A program made the position numbers and the translations under genes. From assembly GCF_047149785.1 (NCBI RefSeq), contig NZ_BAAGBE010000001.1, forward strand, positions 1,798,001 to 1,862,000: a DNA stretch of 64,000 nt, given 5' to 3'. Within the stretch, counting starts at the first letter, position 1; every line of letters begins with the position of its first letter. The notes below the pieces were generated by a model. That model was not told where the DNA came from. It ran no database searches and was given only the letters and a program-made list of their open reading frames with translations. The stretch is from Nitrobacter sp047149785 (GTDB lineage: Bacteria; Pseudomonadota; Alphaproteobacteria; Rhizobiales; Xanthobacteraceae). Shown here piece by piece: positions 63,944 through 64,000 of the stretch.

Positions 63944-64000
63944 TTTGATGTCGGAAAGCTCCCTCAAGGCGGAACCGATGCCGCCGAATTCCTATAGCGT

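Overview
The window looks like chromosomal DNA of a high-GC alphaproteobacterium of the Bradyrhizobium/Rhodopseudomonas/Nitrobacter group (order Hyphomicrobiales). The reasons are the gene order ccmIEFH (cycHJKL) - degP - response regulator - histidine kinase - glnE, the characteristic intergenic repeat families of that group, and a gene-transfer-agent (GTA)-like structural cluster in the order known from Rhodobacter capsulatus RcGTA. The genus cannot be fixed from sequence reading alone. No tRNA, rRNA, CRISPR array, integrase or IS transposase was seen.

Region 1 (1-15.9 kb, + strand) is a compact alpha-glucan/trehalose operon: glgE (5' end outside the window), a treS-maltokinase fusion, glgB, glgX, treZ, treY and glgP. 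Most stops and starts overlap (ATGA or TGATG). It encodes trehalose-to-maltose-1-phosphate-to-glucan synthesis (TreS-Mak, GlgE, GlgB) together with glucan breakdown and trehalose release (GlgP, GlgX, TreY, TreZ).

Region 2 (15.9-38.1 kb) is housekeeping and signalling. It holds a DUF2249 gene with a predicted NsrR-type operator, an HU protein, a VanZ-like membrane protein, a CDF metal exporter, a PAS histidine kinase, glnE, an OmpR-type two-component system, degP, the cytochrome c maturation operon ccmIEFH, a conserved hypothetical gene, a surface-antigen-type lipoprotein and a second two-component system resembling FeuP/FeuQ.

Region 3 (38.2-64 kb, mostly - strand) is a GTA-like/domesticated-phage cluster. 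Reading down the minus strand from the right edge it runs: small terminase, large terminase (g2), portal (g3), two small proteins, prohead protease (g4), HK97-type capsid (g5), connector (g6), DUF3168 (g8), major tail (g9), g10, g10.1, g11, DUF2460 (g12), DUF2163 (g13), NlpC/P60 (g14), the giant host-interaction protein (g15), a DUF2793 protein, then a lysis-like module (endolysin, holin, lipoprotein).

The most interesting feature is that the head module carries three toxin/immunity loci, one after each of portal, protease and capsid. Two toxins share a gap-free ~71-residue N-terminal domain (WLRPDA..., RVPAGNPDGGQWTDGG) joined to unrelated C-terminal toxins: a CdiA-type RNase A domain and an HNH-like domain. 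The RNase A toxin is translationally coupled to the prohead protease and is followed by a four-unit, ~630-bp tandem array of alternating immunity genes (A/B pairs), one B copy of which has been lost and is accompanied by a divergent B'. The third locus is a relic of a deaminase toxin with an intact Imm1-like immunity gene. I infer a polymorphic-toxin system that may be loaded into, or maintained by, GTA particles. Plus-strand cargo genes (GIY-YIG, a small membrane protein, a trypsin-like protease) and several families of interspersed repeats are inserted between the GTA genes.
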